From Streptomyces antarcticus (GTDB lineage: Bacteria > Actinomycetota > Actinomycetes > Streptomycetales > Streptomycetaceae), in assembly GCF_026627255.1 (NCBI RefSeq), contig NZ_JAPNLM010000029.1, forward strand, positions 25,322 through 89,321: a stretch of 64,000 nt of DNA, in the 5' to 3' direction. The notes beneath the pieces are model-generated. The model saw only the letters and a program-made list of their open reading frames with translations, did no database searches and had not been told where the DNA came from. Below are positions 25,487 to 34,190 of the stretch, piece by piece. Every line of letters begins with the position of its first letter. Within the stretch, counting starts at the first letter, position 1. Position numbers and translations under genes: made by a program.

Positions 25487-25892
25487 GACGAGTCGGCCGG
25501 GCGGCCGCGTCGGGGTCTCCGGATCCCGCCGAGGAACGTCCGGGCTCCACAGGGCGGGGTGGTGGGTAACGCCCACCCGGGGTGACCCGCGGGACAGTGC
25601 CACAGAAAACAGACCGCCGGGGGCTTCGGTCCCCGGTAAGGGTGAAACGGTGGTGTAAGAGACCACCAGCGCCTGGGGTGACCCAGGCGGCTAGGTAAAC
25701 CCCACCCGGAGCAAGGTCAAGAGGATCCGTCCCCGGACGGGTCTGCGCGAACGCTTGAGGGCTGCCCGCCCGATGTTCGCGGGTAGACCGCACGAGGCCG
25801 GCGGCAACGCCGGTCCTAGATGGATGGCCGTCTCCCCGGCGACCGCGAGGTCTCCGGGAGACAGAACCCGGCGTACAGGCCGGCTCGTCTGC
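25487..25892 (+). ncRNA. rnpB: RNase P RNA (bacterial class A)
   Basis: Catalytic RNA that matures tRNA 5' ends. Landmarks in order: closing stem GACGAGTCGGCC near 25487; the highly conserved GAGGAACGTCCGGGCTCC near 25530; GACAGTGCCACAGAAAACAG (CR region); AGGGTGAAACGGTG near 25640; GAACGCTTGAGG and CGGGTAGACCGCACGAGGCC; TAGATGGATGGCCGTC; then AGACAGAACCCGGCGTACAGG and the 3' partner GGCCGGCTCGTC ending near 25892. The ends are set by pairing of the terminal stem, so +/- a few bases. No CDS should be called in this stretch. Confidence 0.96.
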
Positions 25893-25900
25893 CGCTTTCC

Positions 25901-25938
25901 GCCCCGCCCCGGCTCACCCCGGGCCCGGGGCGGTTTTT
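25901..25938 (+). terminator. Rho-independent terminator of rnpB
   Basis: CCGCCCCG pairs with CGGGGCGG (inner CCCCGG/CCGGGG also possible), followed directly by six T. It lies just after the RNase P RNA. Confidence 0.88.
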
Positions 25939-26075
25939 TCACGCCCGGTCCCGTCCGGCCAGGCCCCGTCCGGCCCGGTCCGCCGCCTGCCCGGCCCGGC
26001 CCCCCGCGGGAGGGCGGCGGTCTCGCCTGGCGGACCGGGTCGCACCGGGTCCTCCCCGGGACGGATCCTTGACCC

Positions 26076-26426
26076 ATGAGCAGAGAACGGTGCGACAGGT
26101 GTGAACTGATCGTCGGCGAAGGGTGCGACTGTCCCGCCAACGGAAGCAGCCCCCGCGCGGTGGACGCGGCCACGGCCGCCCCCCGGGCCCGTCAGGGTTT
26201 CGCCTTCGACAGGATCCTGATCTCTCCCCAGGGGTACGCGCACGTCCCGCAGGGCTGCGTCCACTGCGTGGAGTCCCCGGAGGAGGCCGGGTGGGGGTGG
26301 ATCCCCGACCCGCCGGCCGGGCAGTGGGCGGGGCTGGGCGAGGACCGCCCGGCGCGGGCCACCGCGGGCAACCTCGCCCTTACGGCCCGGCGGCGCTGTC
26401 CGGACTGCGAGCACTTCCTCGGCTGA
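26076..26426 (+). CDS. Small cysteine-rich hypothetical protein (116 aa)
   Basis: Begins MSRERCDRCELIVGEGCDCP. Two CXXC-like groups at the N-terminus (CDRC, CDC), a middle pair (GCVHCVES) and a terminal CPDCEHFLG make a plausible zinc-binding protein, which is inference. No known domain recognised. ATG at 26076. It is convergent with the RNase H gene, with 97 GC-rich bases between the two stops. Confidence 0.65.
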   Translation: MSRERCDRCELIVGEGCDCPANGSSPRAVDAATAAPRARQGFAFDRILISPQGYAHVPQGCVHCVESPEEAGWGWIPDPPAGQWAGLGEDRPARATAGNLALTARRRCPDCEHFLG

Positions 26427-26523
26427 TCCGGCCCGGCGGGACCGCGCCCCGGCCGACCCGTGCCCCGCGCGGCCCGTGCCGCCGGGCCGGTGGCGGGGCG
26501 ACGGCCGGTGGCGGGACGGGGCG

Positions 26524-27885
26524 TCAGCGCAGGTGCGAGGTGTCGTTGAGCAGGCGGACCGAGGCGTTGCCGTCGGCGTAATAGGCCACCTCCGACACCG
26601 AGGCCGCCGAGAGCTCCATGCGGAACAGCGACTCCGGCGGGGCCCCCAGGGCCAGCCGGACCAGGATCTTGACCGGGGTCACGTGCGTGACCAGCAGCGT
26701 CGTGCGGCCCGCGTGCGCGGCCAGCAGCCGGTCCCGGGTCGCGGAGATCCGGCGGGTGGCGGCCGCGAAGCTCTCGCCGCCGCCCGTCGGGGCGGCCCGG
26801 GGGGAGTCCAGCCAGGCCTGGAGGTCGTCCGGGAAACGTTCCCGGACCTCGGCGAAGGTCAGGCCCTCCCAGGCGCCGAAGTCCACCTCGCGCAGGCCCT
26901 CTTCGACCGTCACGGTGAGCCCGAGGCGGTCCGCGACGGCCTGGGCGGTCTCGCGGCAGCGGCGCAGCGGCGAGCTGACCACCGCCTGGACGGTGCCGCG
27001 GGCCGCGAGGGACCCGGCGACGGCCGCCGCCTGGCGACGGCCGGCCGGGGACAGCTCCGGGTCGGAGCCGCCACTGCCGGAGAAACGCTTCTGCGGGGTG
27101 AGGGCGGTCTCGCCGTGGCGCAGCAGCACGAAGGTGGCGGGGGCGCCCATGTCGGGTCCCCAGCCGGGAGCGGCCGTACCCGCCGCGGCCGCCGTCGCCG
27201 CAGCCGCCGTCCCGGAGGTCCCGGAGGCGGGAGCCGTGCCCGCGTACCCGCCCGCGTCCGCCTCCTCGTCCGCGAACAGCGTGTCGGCGCGGGCGGGCTC
27301 CGCCGCCGCGCGGGCGCGCGTGCCCGCGCCGGAGGCGAGGGCGGCCCGTACCGCCGCCGCACCGGCCGTCGCGTCCCCGACGGGGCCCGACGGCGGCGGG
27401 GTCACCAGGGCGCGGGCGGCGCCCCGGTCGAAGACGGCCGTGGAGCCCGACGGCTCCCACCGCTCGCCGCGCTTGCCCGCGTCCATCGCCTCGTTGGCGA
27501 GCCGGTCCGCGTGCTTGTTCTGCTCGCGCGGGATCCACTCGTACGTCACCTGCGCGCGCGGCAGGATCTTCGCCGCCTCCGCCGCGAGCGGCTTCATGTC
27601 CGGGTGCTTGATCTTCCAGCGGCCCGACATCTGCTCGACGACGAGCTTGGAGTCCATCCGGACCAGCACCCGCGCGTCCGCGGCGAGTTCGCGCGCCGCC
27701 CGGAGCCCGGCGATCAGGCCCCGGTACTCCGCCACGTTGTTCGTCGCGACGCCGATCGACTCGGCGCGCTCGGCGAGCGTCTCGCCCGTCGCCGGGTCGA
27801 GGACGACCGCGCCGTAGCCGGCGGGCCCCGGGTTGCCCCGGGAGCCGCCGTCCGCCTCCACGACGACCCGGGCGAGCCTCTGCAT
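26524..27885 (-). CDS. Bifunctional RNase HI / acid (alpha-ribazole-type) phosphatase
   Basis: Fusion protein (453 aa). Residues 1-140 are RNase HI: VVVEADGGSRGNPGPAGYGAV with the first catalytic Asp, NNVAEYRGLIAGL with Glu, VRMDSKLVVEQMSG with Asp and REQNKHADRLANEAMD with the last Asp. A low-complexity Ala/Thr linker (~145-240) leads to a histidine-phosphatase domain with FVLLRHGETAL (catalytic RHG). The M. tuberculosis homologue Rv2228c is described as RNase HI plus CobC activity. ATG at 27885 overlaps the zinc-ribbon stop by one base (TGATG), so the two are coupled. Confidence 0.92.
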   Translation of the reverse strand: MQRLARVVVEADGGSRGNPGPAGYGAVVLDPATGETLAERAESIGVATNNVAEYRGLIAGLRAARELAADARVLVRMDSKLVVEQMSGRWKIKHPDMKPLAAEAAKILPRAQVTYEWIPREQNKHADRLANEAMDAGKRGERWEPSGSTAVFDRGAARALVTPPPSGPVGDATAGAAAVRAALASGAGTRARAAAEPARADTLFADEEADAGGYAGTAPASGTSGTAAAATAAAAGTAAPGWGPDMGAPATFVLLRHGETALTPQKRFSGSGGSDPELSPAGRRQAAAVAGSLAARGTVQAVVSSPLRRCRETAQAVADRLGLTVTVEEGLREVDFGAWEGLTFAEVRERFPDDLQAWLDSPRAAPTGGGESFAAATRRISATRDRLLAAHAGRTTLLVTHVTPVKILVRLALGAPPESLFRMELSAASVSEVAYYADGNASVRLLNDTSHLR

Positions 27886-28628
27886 CAGACGCCCGAGTCG
27901 GCCGTACGGACCAGGATGCGGCCGCAGTTCTCGTGGCGCACGACCTGGTCGCGCGGCTGGGCCTTGATCTCGTTGACCTCGGCCATGTCGAGCTCCAGGC
28001 GGCAGCCCTCGCAGCGGCGCTGGTACAGGCGCGCGGCGCCGACCCCGCCCTGCTTCACGCGGATCTTCTCGTACAGCGCCATCAGCGCGTCCGGCATGGA
28101 GCCGACGATGACCTCGCGGTCCTTCTCGATCTTGGCGACCTCGGCGTCGATCTCGGCGGTGGCCGCGTCGCGGCGCGCGGTGGCGTCCGCCGTCTCGGCC
28201 TCCAGGGAGGTGACCCGCCCGGTCAGACCGGAGACCCGCTCCTGCGCGGCCTCCAGACGCTCCATGACCTCCAGGACCAGGTCCTCCAGGTCGCCCTGGC
28301 GCTTGGCGAGGGAGACGACCTCGTTCTGCAGGTTCGCCAGGTCGCGCGCCGAGACGCCGACGCCGGAGTCCAGCCGCTGCTGGTCGCGGGCGGCGCGCGT
28401 GCGCACCTGGTCCACGTCCTGCTCCGCCTTGGTCTGCTCGCGCGCGGTGTCGCTGGCCTGGGTCTGGGCGGCGACGAGCAGGTCGCGCTGCTGGACGAGG
28501 TCCTTGGTGAGCGTGTCCAGCTCGGCGTGCACGGGCAGCGACTTGCGCTTGTGGGCGAGCTGAGACAGCCGGACGTCCAGGGCCTGGATGTCGAGAAGTC
28601 GGATCTGGTCGGCGGGCTCGGCGTTCAG
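27885..28628 (-). CDS. Coiled-coil C4 zinc-ribbon protein
   Basis: 247 aa. Residues ~5-185 form a long coiled-coil hairpin (ALDVRLSQLAHKRKSLPVHAEL and following heptads); the C-terminus holds a zinc ribbon (CEGCRLEL ... HENCGRILV). In other bacteria these CdsZ-type proteins pair with Nif3 and RNase H genes. Start: no ATG or GTG fits, and CTG at 28628 gives the family N-terminus (NAEPADQIRLLDIQALD), has GGAG ~10 bases upstream and overlaps the nif3 stop (CTGA). A CTG start is therefore inferred. Confidence 0.82.
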   Translation of the reverse strand: MNAEPADQIRLLDIQALDVRLSQLAHKRKSLPVHAELDTLTKDLVQQRDLLVAAQTQASDTAREQTKAEQDVDQVRTRAARDQQRLDSGVGVSARDLANLQNEVVSLAKRQGDLEDLVLEVMERLEAAQERVSGLTGRVTSLEAETADATARRDAATAEIDAEVAKIEKDREVIVGSMPDALMALYEKIRVKQGGVGAARLYQRRCEGCRLELDMAEVNEIKAQPRDQVVRHENCGRILVRTADSGV

Positions 28629-29482
28629 TTGGGGGCTCCAGAGATAGAAGGGGTGCTCACGGACGGCGCGTGCGCCGTCCACGGGTCGGTGACCGTGCGC
28701 GAGACGTGGGTCCGCAGACCCCAGCCGTGGCGCTCGGAGATCGCGTCGAGCTGCGCGGCGGCCTGCTCGCACCAGGGCCACTCGGTGGCCCAGTGGGCGG
28801 CGTCGACGAGGGCGAGCGGGCTCTGCTCGCGGGCCTCGGACACGGGGTGGTGGCGCAGGTCGGCGGTCAGGAAGGCGTCGACGCCGGCGGCCCGCACCTG
28901 ATCGAAGAGGCTGTCGCCGGAGCCGCCGCTGACGGCGACGGTACGGATGACCGCGTCCGGGTCGCCCGCGACGCGGACGCCCTGCGCGGTGCGCGGCAGC
29001 CGGGCGGCGGCGCGGGCGGCGAACTCGCGCAGGGTCTCGGGGTGGTCCAGCTCGCAGATCCGGCCGAGGCCGCGGCGGCCGGCCGGGTCGCTCGGGTCGG
29101 GCACGAGGGGTCCGGTGATCCGCAGGTCCAGGGCCCCCGCGAGGGCGTCGGAGACTCCGGGGTCGGCGCTGTCGACGTTGGTGTGGGCCACGTGCAGCGC
29201 GATGTCGTTCTTGATCAGCGTGTGCACGACACGGCCCTTGAAGGTGCCGGCCTCGACGGTGGTGGTGCCCCGCAGGTAGAGGGGGTGGTGGGTGACGATC
29301 AGGTCGGCGCCCAGCTTCACCGCCTCGTCGGCGATCTCCTGGACCGGGTCGACGGCGAACAGGACACGGGTGACCTCGGCATCGGGGTCGCCGCAGACGG
29401 TGCCGACGGCGTCCCACTGCTCGGCCCGCGAGGGGGGCCAGAGAGCGTCCAGCGCGGCGATGACTTCAGAGAGACGGGGCAC
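28625..29482 (-). CDS. Nif3-like dinuclear metal centre protein
   Basis: 285 aa of the Nif3/YbgI family (hexameric toroid, two metals per subunit, function unsettled). Landmarks: MPRLSEVIAALDALWPPSRAEQWDAVG, VTHHPLYLRG (metal-binding His pair) near 80, HVAHTNVDSADPGVSDALAGALDL (His/Asp) near 110, and the C-terminal ALVDAAHWATEWPWCEQ (His and Glu ligands). ATG at 29482. It heads the overlapping nif3, zinc-ribbon, RNase H operon. Confidence 0.9.
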   Translation of the reverse strand: MPRLSEVIAALDALWPPSRAEQWDAVGTVCGDPDAEVTRVLFAVDPVQEIADEAVKLGADLIVTHHPLYLRGTTTVEAGTFKGRVVHTLIKNDIALHVAHTNVDSADPGVSDALAGALDLRITGPLVPDPSDPAGRRGLGRICELDHPETLREFAARAAARLPRTAQGVRVAGDPDAVIRTVAVSGGSGDSLFDQVRAAGVDAFLTADLRHHPVSEAREQSPLALVDAAHWATEWPWCEQAAAQLDAISERHGWGLRTHVSRTVTDPWTAHAPSVSTPSISGAPN

Positions 29483-29862
29483 GGGCCAAGGCTACCGTCC
29501 GTGGCGACCGGCCCACGGCCCCACCGGCCCCGGAGGCCGCGGGGCCGCCGGGCGGCGGCCGGTCCACGCGTCGTCCGGGCCGGCGGCGGGCGTGGGCCGG
29601 GCCGGCCGCCGGCCGGGGGCGGGCCGGGGGTCGGACGGAGCCGCCCGGCCGCGGGTCGGGAGCGGGTCGAAGGCCGGCCGGACGTCCGGTACGGCCCGCC
29701 TAACCGATTCTGCACCCCAAACGCCCCGTTATCGCACAGCACAATCGCCGCCTCCCGTACAGCCGAATCCCCGCGCGGCCACCCGTATGTGTGAAGCGGA
29801 GTTGCTGGTGTTGTTCGGCGTGACGTGCGAAAACTAGCTTCCACTCCGGAGGTGACGCACGG
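29483..29862. other. 380-base intergenic region between divergent genes
   Basis: No gene supported. The left half is extremely GC-rich low-complexity sequence. The right 160 bases are much less GC-rich (e.g. CTAACCGATTCTGCACC near 29700 and TGCGAAAACTAGC near 29826), consistent with the promoter and leader of the gene at 29863, whose GGAGGTG ribosome site ends near 29855. No riboswitch or clear operator recognised. Confidence 0.6.
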
Positions 29863-30936
29863 ATGACTGTCTGTGCCATCGAGATGACGACCACGACCCC
29901 GTTCACGATCGCCGCGGACGGGTCGTACGCCGCCCGGCTCGCCGGGGACGGGCAGGCGCGGTACGTGGAGCGCTGGACCCTCGCCGGGCCCGAGGCGTAC
30001 GCGGTGCCGCTGCCGCTCGCGCAGCCCGAGGAGGCCGACAGCGAGGTGCTGCCGCTGGCGGACGGCCGGGTGCTGATCCACCGGCGGGTGGCGGACCGGC
30101 ACGCTTTCGCCCTGCTGTACCCGACCGGCGCCGCCTCCGGGCCGCGCACCGGGCAGCTGTCCCTCGGGGCGGTGGACTGGGAGGAGGGCGTCCTGGTCAC
30201 GATGCTGCCGCCGTCGCCGGACGGCCACTCGGCGTTCGCCCTGGCCGCGTCCGACGCCGGGACCACGGTCTGGCGGGTGGCCGGCGGTCCCTTCGGGCCC
30301 CAGCAGGTCGCCCGCGTCGCGGGCCGGTGCTCCGGCGGCGTCTGGCTGGACCGGTCCGGCCGGCTGCTGGCCCTGGACCGCGAACTGGACGGCGCCGTCA
30401 AGGCCGTCGCCGTGGACCTGGGGTGCGGCGAGGTGTCCCCGCTGCTCCAGATCACCGAGGACAGCGACGACCGGCTGCTGCTGGCCGACCCCGACAGCGG
30501 GCTGCTGCTGCTCCGCTCCGACGCGCCGGGCGAACCGCGCCTCGGCTGGGGGGTGCTGGGCAGCTCCCTTCCGGTGCGCTTCCCGGACTGCCTGCGCGCG
30601 GACGGGGCCACGGCCGTGCCGTTCGCCGTGCAGCCTGGCCAGGCGCTGATGCCGGAGACCTGCGGGGTCGCGCTGCGGCTGGAGGGGGGCGGGCTCGCCC
30701 TGTGGCGCCCCGCCGACCGGCACGTGTTCCGGCTCGGCGCCCCGGTGGGCTGGCTCGGGGGGACGGGCCTGTGGAGCGCGGAGGGCCGGCTGCACCTGCC
30801 GTACGCGACGCCCGAGGTGCCCTGCGGGGTCCTCGGGATGAGCCTGCCGGTGGCGCCCCCGGCGCCGGTCCGCGTGGACCCGCCGCCGCCGGCGGCGCCG
30901 CGCCCGGTGCCGCTGCAGCAGGCTCCGCTGCGGTGA
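29863..30936 (+). CDS. Conserved hypothetical protein, possible beta-propeller (357 aa)
   Basis: Function unknown. The sequence alternates short strands of the type LPLADGRVLIHRRV, SAFALAASDAGTTVWRVAGG, GVWLDRSGRLLALDREL, DDRLLLADPDSGLLLLRSD and GLWSAEGRLHLPYATPE. This resembles degenerate propeller blades, but no WD or kelch motif is clean. No signal peptide or membrane segment. The last ~25 residues are Pro-rich. ATG at 29863 follows a good GGAGGTG. It is monocistronic, convergent with the SDR gene. The ~75 bases after it contain a GGCACC microsatellite. Confidence 0.7.
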   Translation: MTVCAIEMTTTTPFTIAADGSYAARLAGDGQARYVERWTLAGPEAYAVPLPLAQPEEADSEVLPLADGRVLIHRRVADRHAFALLYPTGAASGPRTGQLSLGAVDWEEGVLVTMLPPSPDGHSAFALAASDAGTTVWRVAGGPFGPQQVARVAGRCSGGVWLDRSGRLLALDRELDGAVKAVAVDLGCGEVSPLLQITEDSDDRLLLADPDSGLLLLRSDAPGEPRLGWGVLGSSLPVRFPDCLRADGATAVPFAVQPGQALMPETCGVALRLEGGGLALWRPADRHVFRLGAPVGWLGGTGLWSAEGRLHLPYATPEVPCGVLGMSLPVAPPAPVRVDPPPPAAPRPVPLQQAPLR

Positions 30937-31012
30937 CACCGGGCGCGCGGGGGCCGGCGGCGGCATCGGCGACCGGCACCGGCACCGGCACCTGTGAGGG
31001 CACCGGTACCGG

Positions 31013-31954
31013 TCAGCCGTGCTTGAGGCCCAGCACCTCCGTCGCCGCGAAGGTCTCGTTCGCGGGGCGCGCCTCGTAGTGCGGGGTGAGGAGCTCGTCG
31101 AGTTCCTCGTAGGAGAAGGACTCCTTGGCGGTGTCGAACTTGGCGGCCACCCTGGGGCGTTCCATCACGACGACGATCCCGCCGTGCACGACGAACAGCT
31201 GCCCGTTGGCCTTGGCGGAGGCCGGCGAGGCCAGGTATCCGACGAGCGGCGAGACGTGCTCGGGGGCGAGGGCGTCGAGCTTGCCCTCCTCCGGGACCTG
31301 GAACCCGGCGAAGACGTCCTCGGTCATCCGGGTGCGGGCGCGCGGGCAGATGGCGTTGGCCGTCACCCCGTACTTCGCCAGGGCCAGGGCGGTGGAGGTC
31401 GTCAGGCCCACGATGCCGCCCTTGGCCGCCGCGTAGTTCGGCTGGCCGGCCGAGCCGCCGAGGAAGGCCTCGGAGGAGGTGTTGACGATCCGGCCGTAGA
31501 CCGGGCCCCCCGCCGCCTTCGAGCGCTCCCGCCAGTGCACGGAGGCGAAGTGGGTGGTGTTGAAGTGGCCCTTGAGATGGACCCGGATGACCGAGTCCCA
31601 CTCCTGCTCCGACATCGAGAAGACCATCCGGTCGCGCAGGATGCCCGCGTTGTTGACCAGGACGTCCAGCTTCCCGAAGCTGCTGACCGCCAGCTCGACG
31701 AGCTCGCGCGCCTGCTCGAAGTCGGCCACGTCGCCCAGGTGCGCCACCGCCTGCCCGCCCGCGGCGCGGATCTCCGCGGCCACCTCCTCCGCCGGTGCGG
31801 CCGAGGCCTCCCCGGAGCCGTCCCGGCCGGGCTGGCCGAAGTCGTTGACGACCACGCTCGCGCCGAGCCGCGCCAGTTCGACCGCCTCGGCCCGTCCGAG
31901 GCCGCGGCCGGCGCCGGTGACGATGGCGGAGAGTCCCTCAAGTGGCAGTGACAT
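31013..31954 (-). CDS. SDR family dehydrogenase, Hsd4A/peroxisomal MFE-2-like
   Basis: 313-aa SDR with TGAGRGLGRAEAVELARLGASVVVNDFG at residues ~12-40, a pattern shared with the dehydrogenase part of MFE-2 and mycobacterial Hsd4A (Rv3502c). Further motifs: NNAGILRDRMVFSM near 105, catalytic IVNTSSEAFLGGSAGQPNYAAAKGG (Ser, Tyr, Lys) near 165, and GVTANAICPRARTRM. The C-terminal ~60 residues extend beyond the core SDR, as in that subfamily. Likely 3-hydroxyacyl-CoA or hydroxysteroid oxidation (inference). ATG at 31954, 24 bases after the alcohol dehydrogenase stop. It is the last gene of the MaoC, ADH, SDR operon. Confidence 0.85.
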   Translation of the reverse strand: MSLPLEGLSAIVTGAGRGLGRAEAVELARLGASVVVNDFGQPGRDGSGEASAAPAEEVAAEIRAAGGQAVAHLGDVADFEQARELVELAVSSFGKLDVLVNNAGILRDRMVFSMSEQEWDSVIRVHLKGHFNTTHFASVHWRERSKAAGGPVYGRIVNTSSEAFLGGSAGQPNYAAAKGGIVGLTTSTALALAKYGVTANAICPRARTRMTEDVFAGFQVPEEGKLDALAPEHVSPLVGYLASPASAKANGQLFVVHGGIVVVMERPRVAAKFDTAKESFSYEELDELLTPHYEARPANETFAATEVLGLKHG

Positions 31955-31978
31955 CCGTACGGTTCCTCTCGAGACGGG

Positions 31979-33055
31979 TCAGAGTTCGATGCATGTGCGC
32001 AGGGCGGTTCCGGTGCGCATCTGGTCGAGGGCGTCGTTGATCTCGGCGAGCTGCACCCGGTGCGTGATCAGGCTCTCCAGGTCCACCCGGCCGGCCCGCC
32101 ACAGGGCGATGGTGCGCTCGTAGGAGCGGAGCACGTCGCCGCCGCCGTACATCGACGGCAGGATCCTCTTCTCGTCGAAGAACAGCGAGAACATGTCGAT
32201 CTGGAAGGTGTCGTCCATGGCGCCGGCGCCGACCACGCACACGGTGCCGCCGCGGCGGGTCATCTTGTACGCGGTCTGCGCGGTGGCGGACTTGCCGACG
32301 ACCTCGAAGACGTAGTCGAAGCCCTCGCCGCCGGTGATGCGGTTCTTGGCGTCGTCGAAGGCGTCCGGGGCGACCGCCTCGGTGGCCCCGAAGCGCAGGG
32401 CCGCGTCCCGCCGCGACTCCACCGGGTCGACGGCGACGATCTGTGCGGCGCCCTGGATCTTGGCGCCCTGGATGACGGAGATGCCGACGCCCCCGCAGCC
32501 GATGACGGCGACGGAGGAGCCCGCCTCCACCTTGGCGGTGTTGATGGCGGCGCCGAGGCCGGTGGTGACGCCGCAGCCGATGAGGGCGGCGATGTCGAAC
32601 GGCACGTCGTCGGGGATCGGTACGGCGCACGCGGCGTCGACGACCAGTTCCTCGGCGAAGGTGCCGGTGGCGGCGAAGCCGAAGATGTCGCCGCCCGCGC
32701 GGCGGAAGTTGGGGGTGCCGGCGTTGACCAGGCTGGCCAGGCAGAGGTGGCCCTGGCCGCGCTTGCAGGACGGACACCGGCCGCACGGCGGCAGCCAGCA
32801 GACGAGGACCCGGTCGCCCTGCTTCAGGTCCGTGACGCCGTCACCGACGTCGGCGATCACCCCGGAGCCCTCGTGGCCGGGCACGAAGGGGGCGGGCTGC
32901 GGCAGGATCCCGCTCATCGCGGAGAGGTCGGAGTGGCACAGGCCGGTGGCCTTGACGCGGATCTTCACCTTGCCGGGACCGAGGCCCACGGCCTCCATGT
33001 CGTCGACGACCTCCAGCTTGTCCTGGCCGATCTCGCTCTGCAGTGCTGCGCGCAC
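31979..33055 (-). CDS. Zinc-dependent alcohol dehydrogenase (MDR family)
   Basis: 358 aa. Catalytic zinc ligands in ATGLCHSDLSAMSG and FVPGHEGSG; structural zinc loop CGRCPSCKRGQGHLC with four Cys near residue 95; NAD-binding VAVIGCGGVGISVIQGAKIQGAAQIVAVD near 180; GCGVTTGLGAAINTAKVE before it. The C-terminus LRTCIEL resembles class-III-type MDRs such as mycothiol- or NAD-linked enzymes. Substrate unknown; neighbours point to CoA-ester or sterol side-chain metabolism. GTG at 33055 gives the family start (RAALQSEIGQDKLEV). 26 bases separate it from the MaoC stop. Confidence 0.9.
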   Translation of the reverse strand: MRAALQSEIGQDKLEVVDDMEAVGLGPGKVKIRVKATGLCHSDLSAMSGILPQPAPFVPGHEGSGVIADVGDGVTDLKQGDRVLVCWLPPCGRCPSCKRGQGHLCLASLVNAGTPNFRRAGGDIFGFAATGTFAEELVVDAACAVPIPDDVPFDIAALIGCGVTTGLGAAINTAKVEAGSSVAVIGCGGVGISVIQGAKIQGAAQIVAVDPVESRRDAALRFGATEAVAPDAFDDAKNRITGGEGFDYVFEVVGKSATAQTAYKMTRRGGTVCVVGAGAMDDTFQIDMFSLFFDEKRILPSMYGGGDVLRSYERTIALWRAGRVDLESLITHRVQLAEINDALDQMRTGTALRTCIEL

Positions 33056-33081
33056 GGTGCGGCTCCTTCTGTCGGTCTGTC

Positions 33082-33936
33082 TTACGCGTGTTCGACGACG
33101 GTGTCGGCGAGGACCGGCGCGTCGTCCCGGTCGGCGACGGTCACCGACACCAGGACGCGGCCGGGCTCCCGCCACATCCGGATGCGCAGCGTCTCGCCCG
33201 GGACGACGATCCCGGCGAAGCGCGTGCGGTAGGCGCGGACCCGGGAGACGTCCCCGTCCAGCGCCGTGTCGACGACGGCCTTGAGGGTCATGCCGTACGA
33301 GCACAGGCCGTGGAGGATCGGCCGGTCGAATCCGGCCAGCTTGGCGAACTCCGGGTCGGCGTGCAGGGGGTTCCAGTCGCCGGAGAGCCGGTAGAGCAGC
33401 GCCTGCTCCTCGCGGATCGTGCGCTCCTCGGTCCGGTCGGGCGCCCGCTCGGGCAGCTCCTCCCTGACGGAGGGCCCGCGCTCGCCGCCGAAGCCGCCCT
33501 CACCGCGTACGAAGATCTGCGCGTCGCTGGTCCACAACGGCCCCTCGGCGTCGGCGACGTCGGAGCGCAGCACGATGACGGCCGCCTTGCCCTTGTCGTA
33601 CACGGCGGCGACCTTGGCCGTGGTGGTGGCCTCGCCCTTGACGGGGATGGGCCGGTGCAGCCGGATGGACTGGCCGCCGTGCAGGACGGCGGCGAGGTTC
33701 ACGTCGATCCCGGGGGCGGCGAGGCCGCCCATCATGGCCATGCCCGCGCCGGCGACGGTCGCGAAGCTGGGGAGGACGTGGAGCTTGGACTCCAGGGTGT
33801 AGCGCAGCTCGTCGGGGTCGGTGGCGGGCAGGCCCGCGCCGAGGCCGAGGTGGTAGAGCTGGATGTCCTTGTGGTCCCAGCCGATGTCCCCCCGGCGGGG
33901 GTCTGCGGCGAGGGCCTTGGCGGCATCGATCGGCAT
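33082..33936 (-). CDS. MaoC-fold enoyl-CoA hydratase, Hsd4B/ChsH3-like
   Basis: Double hot-dog (R)-specific 2-enoyl-CoA hydratase (284 aa). The N-terminal half contains DIQLYHLGLGAG and LESKLHVLPSFATV. The C-terminal half has the hydratase-2 motif LYRLSGDWNPLHADPEFAKLAGF with catalytic Asp and His, then ILHGLCSYGM. Length and motifs (VQLYQLGLGAG, RGEGGFGG, LYRLXGDXNPLH) match mycobacterial Rv3538, a hydratase of cholesterol side-chain degradation. ATG at 33936. A perfect KstR-like palindrome lies about 100 bases upstream. First gene of a three-gene operon. Confidence 0.88.
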   Translation of the reverse strand: MPIDAAKALAADPRRGDIGWDHKDIQLYHLGLGAGLPATDPDELRYTLESKLHVLPSFATVAGAGMAMMGGLAAPGIDVNLAAVLHGGQSIRLHRPIPVKGEATTTAKVAAVYDKGKAAVIVLRSDVADAEGPLWTSDAQIFVRGEGGFGGERGPSVREELPERAPDRTEERTIREEQALLYRLSGDWNPLHADPEFAKLAGFDRPILHGLCSYGMTLKAVVDTALDGDVSRVRAYRTRFAGIVVPGETLRIRMWREPGRVLVSVTVADRDDAPVLADTVVEHA

Positions 33937-34034
33937 GAGGATGCTGCTCCTTGTCCTGTGGAAGACCTCGGTGCGGCCGTCCGCACCGTCGGTCGCACCG
34001 AGGTCGTATGCGGGACCGGCTCGGTGAGCACGTT

Positions 34035-34050
34035 CTAGAACGCGTTCTAG
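34035..34050. promoter_or_regulatory. KstR-like operator before the MaoC operon
   Basis: CTAGAACGCGTTCTAG is a perfect 16-bp palindrome; its core TAGAACGCGTTCTA fits the mycobacterial KstR consensus TNNAACNNGTTNNA exactly. A second palindrome, CGTTCTAGAACG (34031-34042), overlaps it. It lies between the divergent MaoC operon and the receiver-like gene. The cognate regulator is likely the KstR-like protein at 54.7 kb (inference). Confidence 0.78.
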
Positions 34051-34071
34051 GACTGGGCCGGTGAAGGAATG

Positions 34072-34077
34072 TATAAT
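34072..34077 (+). promoter_or_regulatory. Possible -10 element TATAAT
   Basis: A perfect TATAAT in an AT-rich pocket (GGAATGTATAATGC), unusual in this GC-rich DNA. A 17-base spacer places the -35 region at 34049-34054, overlapping the edge of the KstR-like palindrome. No good -35 hexamer, so low confidence. The complementary strand reads TATACA for the MaoC direction. Confidence 0.35.
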
Positions 34078-34190
34078 GCACCCCCCAGCAGTTGGGAAGA
34101 CTCGCGGCCCGACTCCTGATTGGACGTCAGATGTGATGTCCGGCTGGCGCCCCCTGGCCTGATCGGAGGTCGGAGGCCTACCCTGACCAG

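Noticed and set aside
25691..26173. Open frames on both strands across and just after the RNase P RNA gene
   Set aside because: The region is clearly rnpB followed by its terminator; translations are Pro/Arg/Gly noise.
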